Shown here in pieces: positions 17,757 through 25,740 of a stretch of DNA of 64,000 nucleotides. Location of the stretch: the NCBI RefSeq assembly GCF_035685805.1, contig NZ_DASSAB010000039.1, positions 32,179-96,178 of the forward strand, read 5' to 3'. The position numbers were made by a program, and so were the translations under genes. The DNA comes from Dyella_A sp035685805 (lineage in GTDB: Bacteria; Pseudomonadota; Gammaproteobacteria; Xanthomonadales; Rhodanobacteraceae). A model generated the notes under the pieces. It saw only the letters and a list, made by a program, of their open reading frames with translations. It searched no databases and was not told the DNA's origin. Each line of letters begins with the position of its first letter. The stretch's first letter is position 1.

Positions 17757-18893
17757 ATGTCGACCCACTCCCAAGCCCTTCCCGACGCCACGCCCGAGCC
17801 GCGCTCCGTGCGCATGACGCTGCTTACCCGGCCGCTGCTGCTCATGCTCTATTTCGCCGGCTGGATCTTCATTGGCCTGTGGCAGGGCACCAATGTGTGG
17901 ATCAGCCAGCGCGACAACCCCGGCGCGGTGGCGTGGCACTACTACACGTGGGAACTGAGCAGCGCTCTGGTGATCGGTGCGCTGGCGCTGGCAGTGGCGA
18001 CATTCGAATCGCGCTGGCGGGTCACCGGCCCGGGCGCGTGGCGGCGCCTGCCGGTACATCTGCCGGCGGCGGTCGCGTTTTCGCTGGTGCACGTGGTGGG
18101 CATCGTGGCGCTGCGCACGGCCGCGTATGCCGCAATGGGCAGCTCGTACGACTTTGGCGAGGTGTGGATCGGGCTGGTCTACGAGTTCCAGAAAGACCTC
18201 ATCACCTACGCCAGCATTGTCACCATGTGCGCGCTGATTCGCAGCGTGCGCGAGCGCCGCCGCCATCAGCTGGAAGAGATCGAGCTGCGCCGCGCGCTCA
18301 GCGAAGCCAGGCTGGCGCATCTGGCGGCGCAGATCGAGCCGCACTTCGTGTTCAACACGCTCAACGCCATCTCCAACCGCATGTACGAGGACGTGCCCGC
18401 CGCCGACCGCATGATCGTGGCGCTGTCCGACCTGCTGCGCAGCGCGATGACCGCCGACGGCTCCGCCTTCGTGCGCGTGTCCGACGAGGTGCACTGGCTG
18501 CGCGCCTACACCGCCCTGATGGCCGAGCGCCAACCCGGCCTGCTGCACGTCGACATCACCGTCGACGACGGGCTCGACGCCATGCGCCTGCCCCGCCTGC
18601 TGCTGCAGCCACTGGTGGAGAACGCCTTCCGCCACGGCCTGCGCAACGGCCGCGGCCGGCTCGCCGTTAGCCTGCGCCGCGACGGCGAGCAATTGCATTG
18701 CCGCGTGGAAGACGACGGCGTCGGCTTCGCCGCCGATGCGCAACCCGGCGTGGGGCTGGCCAACGTGCGCGAACGCCTCGCCCTGCTCTACCCCGATCGC
18801 CACCAATGGAAGATCGGCCCCGGCGCGCAGGGCGGCACCGCGGTGGATATCACTCTGCCGCTGGAGCCGTGGGCCGCGGAGCCCGAGGCATGA
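17757..18893 (+). CDS. LytS/YehU-type sensor histidine kinase
   Basis: 378 aa. Four hydrophobic segments lie in residues about 20-170. A His_kinase domain follows with the phospho-acceptor region AQIEPHFVFNTLNAISNRMY (His in PHF), then an HATPase with the N-box LLLQPLVENAFRHGL and a glycine loop VEDDGVGFAADAQPGVGLAN. This is the LytS/YpdA/AlgZ-like kinase class. The start at 17757 places the first helix properly. It overlaps the following response regulator gene by 4 bases, so the two form a two-component system. The signal sensed is unknown. Confidence 0.88.
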   Translation: MSTHSQALPDATPEPRSVRMTLLTRPLLLMLYFAGWIFIGLWQGTNVWISQRDNPGAVAWHYYTWELSSALVIGALALAVATFESRWRVTGPGAWRRLPVHLPAAVAFSLVHVVGIVALRTAAYAAMGSSYDFGEVWIGLVYEFQKDLITYASIVTMCALIRSVRERRRHQLEEIELRRALSEARLAHLAAQIEPHFVFNTLNAISNRMYEDVPAADRMIVALSDLLRSAMTADGSAFVRVSDEVHWLRAYTALMAERQPGLLHVDITVDDGLDAMRLPRLLLQPLVENAFRHGLRNGRGRLAVSLRRDGEQLHCRVEDDGVGFAADAQPGVGLANVRERLALLYPDRHQWKIGPGAQGGTAVDITLPLEPWAAEPEA

Positions 18894-19651
18894 CACTGCG
18901 CCTCGCCATCGTGGAAGACGAAGCGCCTGCCCGCGCTCGGCTGCGCCGACTGCTCGCCGAGCACGGCGACGTCGAAGTCGTACTGGAAGCGGACACCCTG
19001 CCCGGCGCACTCGCCACCCTGCCCGGCGTGAACGCCGACGCGCTGTTCCTCGACATCGCCCTCGGCGAGTCCACCGGCTTCGACTTGCTCGACCAGTTGC
19101 CGCCCCCGTGGCCGCTGCTGGTGTTCGCGACCGCGTACCACGAGCACGCGCTGCGCGCGTTCGAGGTCGCCGCCGTCGACTACCTGCTCAAACCCTTCGA
19201 CGCCCCGCGCCTCGCCGCCACGCTGGACCGCCTGCGCGCCCGCCTCGCCGACGCCGACCCGCTGCCCGCCGAAGAAGACCTGCGCCGCGTACACGCCGCG
19301 ATGCCTGCGCACGCGTTCAACCCACTGCCACTCGTCATCACCGAACGCGGCCAGCGCGTGGTGGTGCCGCTGGACGAGGTGACTCACCTGGTCGGCAGCG
19401 GCAACTACGTGGAACTGCACACCCCGCAACGCAGCTACCTGATGCGCGCCACCCTCACTCAACTCGCCAGCCAACTGCATCCCGCGCAGTTCCTGCGCGT
19501 GCACCGCAGCTACCTCGTTCGCGCTGATCAGATCGCCGCGCTAACGCCGCGAGGGCACGGCGACGCCGAGCTCACCCTGCGCGACGGCACCACCGTGATG
19601 GTGAGCCGGCGCTACCGCGAAGCGCTGCCGGAAAGCTTGCGGGGAAGGTAA
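18890..19651 (+). CDS. LytR/AlgR-type response regulator
   Basis: 253 aa. The receiver domain (residues 1-120) has the acidic pocket EDE near residue 10, the phospho-acceptor Asp in ADALFLDIALGESTGFD, and the YLLKPFDAPRLAATL lysine segment. The LytTR DNA-binding domain follows (about 145-250), with VVPLDEVTHLVGSGNYVELH, FLRVHRSYLVRADQIAAL and the ending SRRYREALPESLRGR. Partner of the upstream LytS-type kinase through a 4-base overlap. A degraded second copy of the last 20 codons lies at 23159-23218. Confidence 0.9.
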   Translation: MTLRLAIVEDEAPARARLRRLLAEHGDVEVVLEADTLPGALATLPGVNADALFLDIALGESTGFDLLDQLPPPWPLLVFATAYHEHALRAFEVAAVDYLLKPFDAPRLAATLDRLRARLADADPLPAEEDLRRVHAAMPAHAFNPLPLVITERGQRVVVPLDEVTHLVGSGNYVELHTPQRSYLMRATLTQLASQLHPAQFLRVHRSYLVRADQIAALTPRGHGDAELTLRDGTTVMVSRRYREALPESLRGR

Positions 19652-19693
19652 AGCTGGCGCGCCAACCTCCGGCAAACAGCCCGACACTCCCCG

Positions 19694-19720
19694 CCGTCAT
19701 TCCCCCGAACGCGGGAATCC
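19694..19720. repeat. REP-like palindrome
   Basis: CGTCATTCCC...GCGGGAATCC in the 102-bp gap between the LytTR regulator and the convergent S41-like gene. Same family as the palindromes at 49078-49156 and 62748-62822. It may also help terminate the two convergent transcripts. Confidence 0.6.
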
Positions 19721-19753
19721 ACCCCGCCCTTGGCTCATGCCTGGCTCAACAGG

Positions 19754-21007
19754 TCACGTCTCCTGTCCGACCGCGGCAAGCAGGGCGCTCGCCTGCACCG
19801 CCGCATCCCCCTGCATCGGCAGCGGCAGGTCGGGCGTGATGCCTTCGATCTCGTTGGTGCCGTCATCGAGAAAGCGCGCACAGTTCGGCATGCGCACGTC
19901 GAACGGGCTGGCGCGGAACGGCGTGCGACCGCCTCCATTGACGTAGCCGCAGCCGGCGCCTACGCTGGTTTCGCCCAGCACGCGCGCCACCTGGTTCTGC
20001 TGCAGCCAGGCGAGAAAATCCTCGGAGGCCGAGCCGGTGCCGCGATCGGCAAGAATTAACAGCGGCCCGGTCCAGACGCCGCTGCCCTGCAACGTGGCCC
20101 GCTCGCCTGCCGGCTCCAGGATCGCGCAGGGCGCAGGCGCGCCGCTCCACACGATCGACCGGTCGCACGCCGGCACCACGAGCCGCGGCTGCGCGCGCGA
20201 CAGCGTGCGGTCGGTGAACATCGCCACCACCTCGCTGACCCATTCGGTACCGCCACCGTTGCCGGTGACATCCACCAGCAGCCGGCGCGCGCCGCGCGAC
20301 TTGAGCGTGCCGATGGCATCCGCCAGCCGGCGCTGCTGCAGCGCGCGGACCGCCAGTTGCAGCGCGCGCTGGCCGATGCCGGGCCGGAAAACCTGCCGGC
20401 AGGCGGCGGCATAGCGATCCTCGCCAAACTGCGCGATGCGCAGCACGCCGAGGTCGCCGATCATCCCCGTGGGGAAATCGCCGCTGCCCACGGCTTGCCA
20501 GCCGGGAGCCTGGGCAAAGGGAAAGCGAAAGCCGTGATCGCCCTCCTGATAGCCGGCGGCGGCGCAGTCCTTGCCGGCCGGCGGATCATCGGCCACCGCC
20601 GGTGCTCCTGCTGCAGAGACACCGGCGCCGGCCGTGGCCGCGACCGCCATGGATGGGCCCTCGGCCACGGCCACGCGGGCCGGCTCGGCGATCGGCCGCT
20701 TGCCCGGCACCAGGTGCAGGTGCGGGTCGTTGAACGCCTTGACGAACCGGCGCAGCGCGAGGAACGCCCGCACGCGGGAATGCGCGCCGTCGATGTCCGC
20801 GGTGGTCCGGCGATCGAGTGCCGCCAGATCCAGATGGCGGTGCGTCGCGATCCAGTCGAGGTTCGCGTAGCCCTGCGCCATGTCGCGCTTGAGCCGGGCG
20901 TAGTCCGCCTGCCAGGCGCGGGCGTCGTAGGTGACCGCGTCGAAAGCGATGGCGGCAAGCAGCGCCCCCACGATCACAAGCAGGATGCGGCGTAGCAGGC
21001 GTGCCAT
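19754..21007 (-). CDS. S41-family peptidase-like membrane-anchored protein
   Basis: 417 aa. An N-terminal membrane anchor (residues about 5-25) is followed by an extracytoplasmic region. The C-terminal domain has the S41 (tail-specific protease-like) pattern: LLVDVTGNGGGTEWVSEVVA, then LLILADRGTGSASEDFLAWL, where the Ser of SASE is the expected nucleophile, then VLGETSVGAGCGYVNGG. In C-terminal processing proteases the following segment is usually (T/S)FGKG and supplies the catalytic lysine; here that position is Ala. It may use another triad, as tricorn-like members do, or be inactive. No PDZ domain is evident. Confidence 0.75.
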   Translation of the reverse strand: MARLLRRILLVIVGALLAAIAFDAVTYDARAWQADYARLKRDMAQGYANLDWIATHRHLDLAALDRRTTADIDGAHSRVRAFLALRRFVKAFNDPHLHLVPGKRPIAEPARVAVAEGPSMAVAATAGAGVSAAGAPAVADDPPAGKDCAAAGYQEGDHGFRFPFAQAPGWQAVGSGDFPTGMIGDLGVLRIAQFGEDRYAAACRQVFRPGIGQRALQLAVRALQQRRLADAIGTLKSRGARRLLVDVTGNGGGTEWVSEVVAMFTDRTLSRAQPRLVVPACDRSIVWSGAPAPCAILEPAGERATLQGSGVWTGPLLILADRGTGSASEDFLAWLQQNQVARVLGETSVGAGCGYVNGGGRTPFRASPFDVRMPNCARFLDDGTNEIEGITPDLPLPMQGDAAVQASALLAAVGQET

Positions 21008-21138
21008 GGGGGCGTTCCGTGAGTTGGGCCGGCCCGGATTCTAAGCGGGACGCTTCGGGATTTTCTTGTCCCCAATGGCACCCCTCCCGCCACCACCCGG
21101 TTCGCCGTCGGCAGCGCGCTCCATCCGCCTCGCGCCCG

Positions 21139-21678
21139 CTACGGTTGCACCGTCAGCCGCAACACGTTGCTGAAAACGTCCCGGGAACGGTTGGGGTCCG
21201 TCGCGTAATCCGGCGACTTCGGATCGGGTTGTTGTCCCTCCTCGGCAAAGCCCACCGCGAGCCGGTAACGCACGGTGTAGTGCGGGTCGTCGTGCTTGTC
21301 GAAGGCGTAGGAGTAACGAAGATCCACCGTGCCGCTGAGTGTCTGGTGCGCGCCCAGCGGAACAAGCACCTCGGACAGCGGCGCCGCAAAAGCAACCCAA
21401 TATCCAATGTAGGCCTGCTCCTTGCCGTCGCTGCCACGCACCTCGAACTGGTTGTTCGGCAACGATTCGGGCCAACCGAAAGGAAGAAGAAAATGGTGCA
21501 GGTTGACCGGTGCGTCACCGTCGTTCCTGATCGTCACCACGACCCGCCCCTCGCCCGCGGCAGCCGGATCGGCGACCGGTGACAGCACCACCGACACCGG
21601 GTCGGTCGCCGCCGTGGCGCTCTCGGGCCAAAGCAGCAAGAGCCAGATGCTGAAGATCCATCGCCACCGTGTGTTCAT
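21139..21678 (-). CDS. secreted protein resembling the N-terminal domain of M35-type metalloendopeptidases
   Basis: 179 aa with a signal peptide (MNTRWRWIFSIWLLLLWPES, cleavage after Ala-Thr-Ala, about residue 23). The rest looks all-beta. The run QFEVRGSDGKEQAYIGYWVA, then LGAHQTLSGTVDLRYSYAF and DPHYTVRYRLAV recalls the beta domain that precedes the catalytic domain in peptidyl-Lys/deuterolysin (M35) proteases. No HExxH zinc motif is present, so it is not itself such a protease. It could be a relic, an inhibitor or a standalone binding protein. The family assignment rests on pattern memory and is tentative. Confidence 0.5.
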   Translation of the reverse strand: MNTRWRWIFSIWLLLLWPESATAATDPVSVVLSPVADPAAAGEGRVVVTIRNDGDAPVNLHHFLLPFGWPESLPNNQFEVRGSDGKEQAYIGYWVAFAAPLSEVLVPLGAHQTLSGTVDLRYSYAFDKHDDPHYTVRYRLAVGFAEEGQQPDPKSPDYATDPNRSRDVFSNVLRLTVQP

Positions 21679-21831
21679 GGGTCGCTCCCTGAAAAAACGT
21701 CGTGATCCTTCCCTGCATCGCCGGCTTGCTCACGCAGGACAACCATTCAAAACAACTGTGAGCGGCAAGCGGAGCGTGACGGCGGCAACGTGCGCCAGGT
21801 CGCCCGACCACGCGCCAGCTGCACCGGCTCC

Positions 21832-22230
21832 TCAGGGCGCCTCGTCACGCGCGGCAACCACCTCAACCTCCACGCACCAGCGCGGATCAGCCAGCGCGGG
21901 GACGATCACCACGCTCAGCGCCGGCTGGCGCGCGCCCAGCACCTCGTTGCGCGCCCGTTGATGTGGCGCCACCAGCGCGGCGGAGGTGAGAAAGACCGTG
22001 GCCTTGATCAGGTGATCGGCGGCGTAACCGGCCGCTGACAGCTGGTGCAGGACGTTCGTCCAGGCAAGGCGGCACTGCTCGTACCCATAGGCAGCCACGT
22101 CCCCGCCCGCGGTCTCGCCAATCTGCCCGCTGACAAACAGCAGGCGGCTCCCCGCCGAAACTTGCACGAACTGCCGGTAGCCACCGATCGGCGCCGGCGC
22201 CTCGAGGGACATCGCATCAGACTGCGACAT
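21832..22230 (-). CDS. RidA/YjgF-family protein
   Basis: 132 aa, the normal size of the family. Recognised from VSAGSRLLFVSGQIGET near the N-terminus, HLIKATVFLTS in the middle and the C-terminal PALADPRWCVEVEVVA, which carries the conserved glutamate region. The catalytic arginine of true RidA enamine deaminases, usually in an NxxR-like segment, may be the Arg of HQRARNEVLG. The enzyme would hydrolyse reactive enamines or imines; some family members lack activity. No operon partner. Confidence 0.82.
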   Translation of the reverse strand: MSQSDAMSLEAPAPIGGYRQFVQVSAGSRLLFVSGQIGETAGGDVAAYGYEQCRLAWTNVLHQLSAAGYAADHLIKATVFLTSAALVAPHQRARNEVLGARQPALSVVIVPALADPRWCVEVEVVAARDEAP

Positions 22231-22658
22231 CGCTTGATCTCCCTACTCCGCCCACGGCTCGATTCAAGGCATCGCTCACGTCGCGCCGCAGAGCCTCGGG
22301 CGCCGTTCGAACGGCTGCTTCCATCACGGTGCAATCCAGGCAACAACTTTGAAGCGTTGAAGCCGCCGCCGCACCACCCGGCGATTAATACGACCTGGCG
22401 CGTGAGCGGCTTGTGGCGAAGGCGTGCTGGCGCCACGTGAGTGCGCTACGCGGCAACGGTAGCGCCCGCCTCAAGGGTGCGGCGATGAACGAGACGGGCT
22501 GGGTCGAGACCGTCGCCCGGCAGCGCAAGAAAAAGGCACTGTTGATCGAGCCAGAGAAGAGGCGCGAACGAAAGCCGAACTTGGCTAGCCGTGTCTCGTT
22601 TGGTTGGCAGGGGCGTTGACGCGGAGACGCGACGCTGAAGCCTGTCTCCCGGCGCCGC
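22231..22658. other. 428-bp spacer without a convincing gene
   Basis: A 68-codon frame at 22413-22619 (+) ends in a Lys/Arg-rich sequence, but has no ribosome binding site and no recognisable domain. I do not support it as a gene. The divergent or convergent flanks give no clear promoter or hairpin. Confidence 0.4.
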
Positions 22659-23039
22659 CTAGATCATCGGCAACGCCATCATCAGAAGACCAAACATGCT
22701 GACCAGCCAAACCAGGGATCGCAGCCACGGAATCCCGCTGACGTAGGCGGGCACGTAGACGACCCGGGCGACGAGAAAGACCAGGGCGCCATACGCCTCG
22801 GCCTCTTGGTTGGTGCCTCTCGTGAGCGCCAGCAGTGCCAGGGAGATGAAGATCGGCAAAGCCTCCAGAAGATTGTTCTTCGCCCGATCCAGCCGTGCCG
22901 CGATCACGGACGGTTCGGGCTGAACGTCGCGGTTGCCAACAATGCCCCTGAGGTCAAACCGGAAGCGCGAGGTCTCCTGCAGGAAGATCTGCGCGACGTA
23001 TAGCGCGAGCACGAGCAGGATGATGGTCGTCAGGTGCAC
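22659..23039 (-). CDS. MAPEG-family membrane protein
   Basis: 126 aa with four hydrophobic helices (about residues 3-20, 57-75, 80-98 and 104-124). The motif VIAARLDRAKNNLLEALPIF corresponds to the conserved R.xR..N..E.lp segment of MAPEG proteins (membrane-associated proteins in eicosanoid and glutathione metabolism), which bind glutathione in eukaryotes. Bacterial short forms such as this are of unknown function. It marks the left edge of the repeat-rich accessory region. Confidence 0.8.
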   Translation of the reverse strand: MHLTTIILLVLALYVAQIFLQETSRFRFDLRGIVGNRDVQPEPSVIAARLDRAKNNLLEALPIFISLALLALTRGTNQEAEAYGALVFLVARVVYVPAYVSGIPWLRSLVWLVSMFGLLMMALPMI

Positions 23040-23131
23040 CGCTCGGCCTCCAGTAAATTCGCCTGGCTAAAGTCGAGATGGGACAGATCCCGGGATGAAC
23101 TCGTGTTCTCACAGCGACTGGGTAATGAAAT

Positions 23132-23146
23132 GTCGACTCTCACCCT
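23132..23146 (+). repeat. half-copy of the 55-bp palindrome
   Basis: GTCGACTCTCACCCT followed by a T run corresponds to the right arm (GTCGACTCTGACCCC plus TTTT) of the element described at 25608-25662. The left arm is missing. Confidence 0.5.
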
Positions 23147-23158
23147 AGTTTTTCCACG

Positions 23159-23218
23159 CTGCGCGATGGGACCCTGGCAATGGTGAGCCGGCGGTACCGG
23201 GAGGCGTTGCCGGAAGAC
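23159..23218 (+). pseudogene. remnant of a LytTR regulator C-terminus
   Basis: The 20 codons LRDGTLAMVSRRYREALPED match the C-terminal end of the LytR-type regulator at 18890-19651 (LRDGTTVMVSRRYREALPES) at 17 of 20 residues, and the DNA is clearly related in the same orientation. Nothing of the rest of the gene is present. Half-copies of the local 55-bp palindrome lie on both sides (23132-23146 and 23236-23253). This is a fossil of a duplicated or displaced regulator gene. Confidence 0.75.
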
Positions 23219-23235
23219 TGCGTGGCAGGTGAGAT

Positions 23236-23253
23236 AAAGTCGACTCCGACCCC
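23236..23253 (+). repeat. half-copy of the 55-bp palindrome
   Basis: AAAGTCGACTCCGACCCC equals the right arm of the 55-bp palindromic element with one change. It lies just downstream of the LytTR remnant. Confidence 0.6.
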
Positions 23254-23328
23254 TGATTTTGCGTCGACCACACAAGCGCTTTTAGAAGGCACTCGCGACT
23301 ATCTATTTTTCCTAACTAAAGCAAAACA

Positions 23329-23383
23329 GAGGTCGGAGTGTACCTTCACAAGGCTTGCTCTGCGAAAAGTCGACTCTGACCCC
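23329..23383 (+). repeat. 55-bp palindromic element, copy 1
   Basis: Full copy: left arm beginning GAGGTCGGAGTGTACC, centre CACAAGGCTTGCTCTGCG, right arm ending GTCGACTCTGACCCC. Preceded by AAAACA and followed by GTTTT. The left arm has diverged more than in copy 4. It lies just beyond the stop of the low-GC secreted protein gene. Confidence 0.8.
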
Positions 23384-23450
23384 GTTTTGTTCTTCTTCTG
23401 ACGGACGAAGGCCAGATCTAATTAGCCACGCCCCCTGTAATTCCTCGCCA

Positions 23451-24464
23451 CTAATAGGCGCGGCAAGTATATGTTGTATTGCCATTTACTGTGGTCGAGG
23501 TACAAGCCCATCCGTGAAAGCCCCCTGTCCCTATTGAACCAGAACTAGAGCCAGAACCAGGGGCAGAAAGTGCACCAAGCCAACCCAGTTGCGACTGCAT
23601 GTTAATTCGGTCATTCGGATTTCCAACTTCTTCGGAAAAATCATATAAGGCCAAGCCGTCGCCGTCGATCATATCCTTGGTAACTGGGACCGTATTATTA
23701 TGAGAGTCACGCGCCGACTCTTTCACAATGGCGTAATGAGCATTTGTTGATGAGGTGTCCAGCTCGATCGCGATTTGGCTGCCGTCTGCAAACTTGACTA
23801 CAGCCACAATTCTTGGCATCCGAGAGGGATCCAAGGGCAGTGCCGTGCTCGCTACTTTCAGGGCTTGGTCAGCTAATGTATTAATTTGCCCCTTGAAGCC
23901 GGTGGTGGCAAAATCAAGAAGCGCGTTTTGCGCAGGGCTTTGATTCACCACGCCATAGACGTTTACTCGTGGATTGGGGTAGTCGAGTACTGGCGTGATG
24001 AGCTGCGCTCCGCCCGTTGGGGTGGCGAATAAATTCTCGGAGAAGCCTTTGCCAGTATAGAATTCCCTGTAACTCAAAGTGTTTGGACTGGTGGAATCAA
24101 TAATCTGGAAATAAAAATGCTTCGTAAATCCCGGATCGCCAGCGTAGTAAAAGTCCGTCAGAGTCTTGAACGAAGCTGTGACATCTGGCTCCGGGGCAAC
24201 AGCCAGCACCAAAGTATTGTAACCGCCGCCTTGGGGCTTTTCCTCGCGAGTAACGTGGTACTTTTGTATAACCCTTGCTCTCATATCTCCAACGTAAAAA
24301 GAATTTTTTGTGTTGAACGCTGGATCGCTTCGAACCAAGCTCAACTTTTGCGCGCCTGTACAGCCGTCACACCAAATTATCTTTTCAACTTCTGTGGCGT
24401 TAGACTTGTGCGTTACCAGAACAGACAAAAAAAGCGCAAAAAATGGCAAAAGTTGATTCTTCAT
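23451..24464 (-). CDS. unrecognised low-GC secreted protein
   Basis: 337 aa. I do not recognise the family. A signal peptide is clear (MKNQLLPFFALFLSVLVTHK, cleavage after Ser-Asn-Ala near residue 23). The mature part has a CDGC pair near the start, two further Cys close to the end (WACTS and TYTCRAY), a Ser/Gly linker (APGSGSSSGSIGTGG) just before that C-terminal Cys segment, and mostly polar, probably beta-rich sequence between. I choose the ATG at 24464 because the AGGGAG ribosome binding site lies 9 bases upstream; an ATG at 24473 abuts that site. Its AT content is well above the chromosome around it. The layout suggests a secreted or surface protein with a disulfide-bonded C-terminal knob. 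Confidence 0.6.
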   Translation of the reverse strand: MKNQLLPFFALFLSVLVTHKSNATEVEKIIWCDGCTGAQKLSLVRSDPAFNTKNSFYVGDMRARVIQKYHVTREEKPQGGGYNTLVLAVAPEPDVTASFKTLTDFYYAGDPGFTKHFYFQIIDSTSPNTLSYREFYTGKGFSENLFATPTGGAQLITPVLDYPNPRVNVYGVVNQSPAQNALLDFATTGFKGQINTLADQALKVASTALPLDPSRMPRIVAVVKFADGSQIAIELDTSSTNAHYAIVKESARDSHNNTVPVTKDMIDGDGLALYDFSEEVGNPNDRINMQSQLGWLGALSAPGSGSSSGSIGTGGFHGWACTSTTVNGNTTYTCRAY

Positions 24465-24615
24465 GAAGTCCATCTCCCTGTGGCCTCACTCGCTAACATT
24501 AGAGTGGTAGTCGAGTAATCAAATTAATCTGAATTGCGATCCTATTCTACGCGGCGAGAGTACAGAGGAAAATAAGATTTTTTCGTATGGAACCAAAAGG
24601 ATGGGAGCCTAAACA

Positions 24616-24670
24616 GGGGTCAGAGTGTACTTTCACAAGCCTTGCTCTGCGAAAAGTTGCCTCTGACCCT
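24616..24670 (+). repeat. 55-bp palindromic element, copy 2
   Basis: GGGGTCAGAGTGTACTTT left arm, centre CACAAGCCTTGCTCTGCG, right arm AAAGTTGCCTCTGACCCT. Preceded by AAACA. It lies 150 bp upstream of the secreted-protein gene, so copies 1 and 2 bracket that gene. Confidence 0.85.
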
Positions 24671-24768
24671 TGCCTTTTATGAACCAGCTGCACTAGGTCA
24701 CGTCGGAAGTGGACTGGCCCCGTCCTAGCTGGTCGGCGAAGACCAAGCCACTGCTCTTCTCAAAAACA

Positions 24769-24823
24769 GGGATCAGAATGCACTTTCACAAGGCTTGCTT
24801 TGCAAAAAGTCGACTCTGCCCCA
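24769..24823 (+). repeat. 55-bp palindromic element, copy 3
   Basis: GGGATCAGAATGCACTTT left arm, centre CACAAGGCTTGCTTTGCA, right arm AAAGTCGACTCTGCCCCA. Preceded by AAAAACA and followed by GGTTTTT. The 396-bp gap 24474-24869 holds copies 2 and 3 and no gene. Confidence 0.85.
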
Positions 24824-24869
24824 GGTTTTTCGGAAAACACCCATCGCGCCCCAGGCTTGGCACGCGAAA

Positions 24870-25466
24870 TCAGTACATTTCCTTCTGCGGATACTGCCAC
24901 CCGGTCAGCGCAAGGAACTGCTCGCCGATCGTGCGGACGGGGCCGGATTCGGGTGTCCAACGGGTAACCACGCGGTACTGGGCAGTGACTCCTTCGACGA
25001 TCCACTGGGAACCGTCCGCCCCCGAAACATGATCGCTTGGCGGGATATCCCAGAAGCCGTTGGCCCGGATGAATGCCTCGAACCGCGCGCAGGCCTTCGG
25101 TGTGATCTCCAGAATTTTCCTTCGATACACCTTGCCCGGCGCGTATCCGCCCGCGCCATCGAGCTCGATAGCGTGGAGCGCACAGCGCGTCGAGGTCATG
25201 GCAACCCGCACGGCCACCGGATGATGGAAGGTACGAAGCCAGGTGAATCGATACGTGCGACTGCCGGGGACAGGTGTCAGAGCCGGCTCGGACATGGCCT
25301 CAAGCTGCCTCGAGTACCAACGGTTCTCGAAGCCGTCCGATTGGGGCGAAGCGGGATTGAGTGCACCGCCCGGGAAGTAGCGCTTCTGCCCGTCCATCAC
25401 CACCGCACAGATGGAAACCACGAGCAGGATGATGGTGATCGAGAACGTCGCGGAGACTTTAGGCAT
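24870..25466 (-). CDS. unrecognised protein with N-terminal membrane anchor
   Basis: 198 aa. No family recognised. One N-terminal hydrophobic segment (residues about 8-24, FSITIILLVVSICAVVM) can serve as signal anchor; the remainder is soluble, with aromatic motifs such as RTYRFTWLRTFHHP and NGFWDIPPSD. The frame has GC-rich codon usage closer to the chromosome than its left neighbour, which supports real coding. Copies 3 and 4 of the palindromic element lie on either side. A ribosome binding site is not obvious at 25466. Confidence 0.55.
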   Translation of the reverse strand: MPKVSATFSITIILLVVSICAVVMDGQKRYFPGGALNPASPQSDGFENRWYSRQLEAMSEPALTPVPGSRTYRFTWLRTFHHPVAVRVAMTSTRCALHAIELDGAGGYAPGKVYRRKILEITPKACARFEAFIRANGFWDIPPSDHVSGADGSQWIVEGVTAQYRVVTRWTPESGPVRTIGEQFLALTGWQYPQKEMY

Positions 25467-25607
25467 GTTGAGCGCCGAAGGATGAGTCAGATCGTGCTTC
25501 CATAAATCGCAGGCATGAAGATCGATGCTGCCCCTGCGATTCCTCGTGCAGGTTAGCGCTGTCCCGGCGGCGGCTCAGGCCAACGCCCCACCACGCCGTA
25601 AAAAACA

Positions 25608-25662
25608 GGGGTCAGAGTGCACTTTCACAAGGCTTGCTCTGCGAAAAGTGGACTCTGACCCC
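25608..25662 (+). repeat. 55-bp palindromic element, copy 4 (best conserved)
   Basis: Left arm GGGGTCAGAGTGCACTTT and right arm AAAGTGGACTCTGACCCC are inverted repeats at 17 of 18 positions, around the centre CACAAGGCTTGCTCTGCGA. Flanks AAAAACA and TATTTT extend the symmetry. RNA or single-stranded DNA from it would fold into one long hairpin. The look is that of a REP/RAYT-type palindrome, but no transposase is present in the window. Confidence 0.88.
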
Positions 25663-25740
25663 TATTTTGCCGCTACCGTGGAGAAGCGTCGAGGCGATCC
25701 GGCGGAATCGAGATGCTTGGTGCTGATAGCTTTGAGATAA

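Noticed and set aside
22413..22619. 68-codon frame between RidA and MAPEG genes
   Set aside because: No ribosome binding site, no similarity I recognise, and a random-looking basic tail.
23329..25662. Palindrome copies as a CRISPR array
   Set aside because: Copies are irregularly spaced, separated by genes, and do not alternate with same-length spacers; no cas gene is present.
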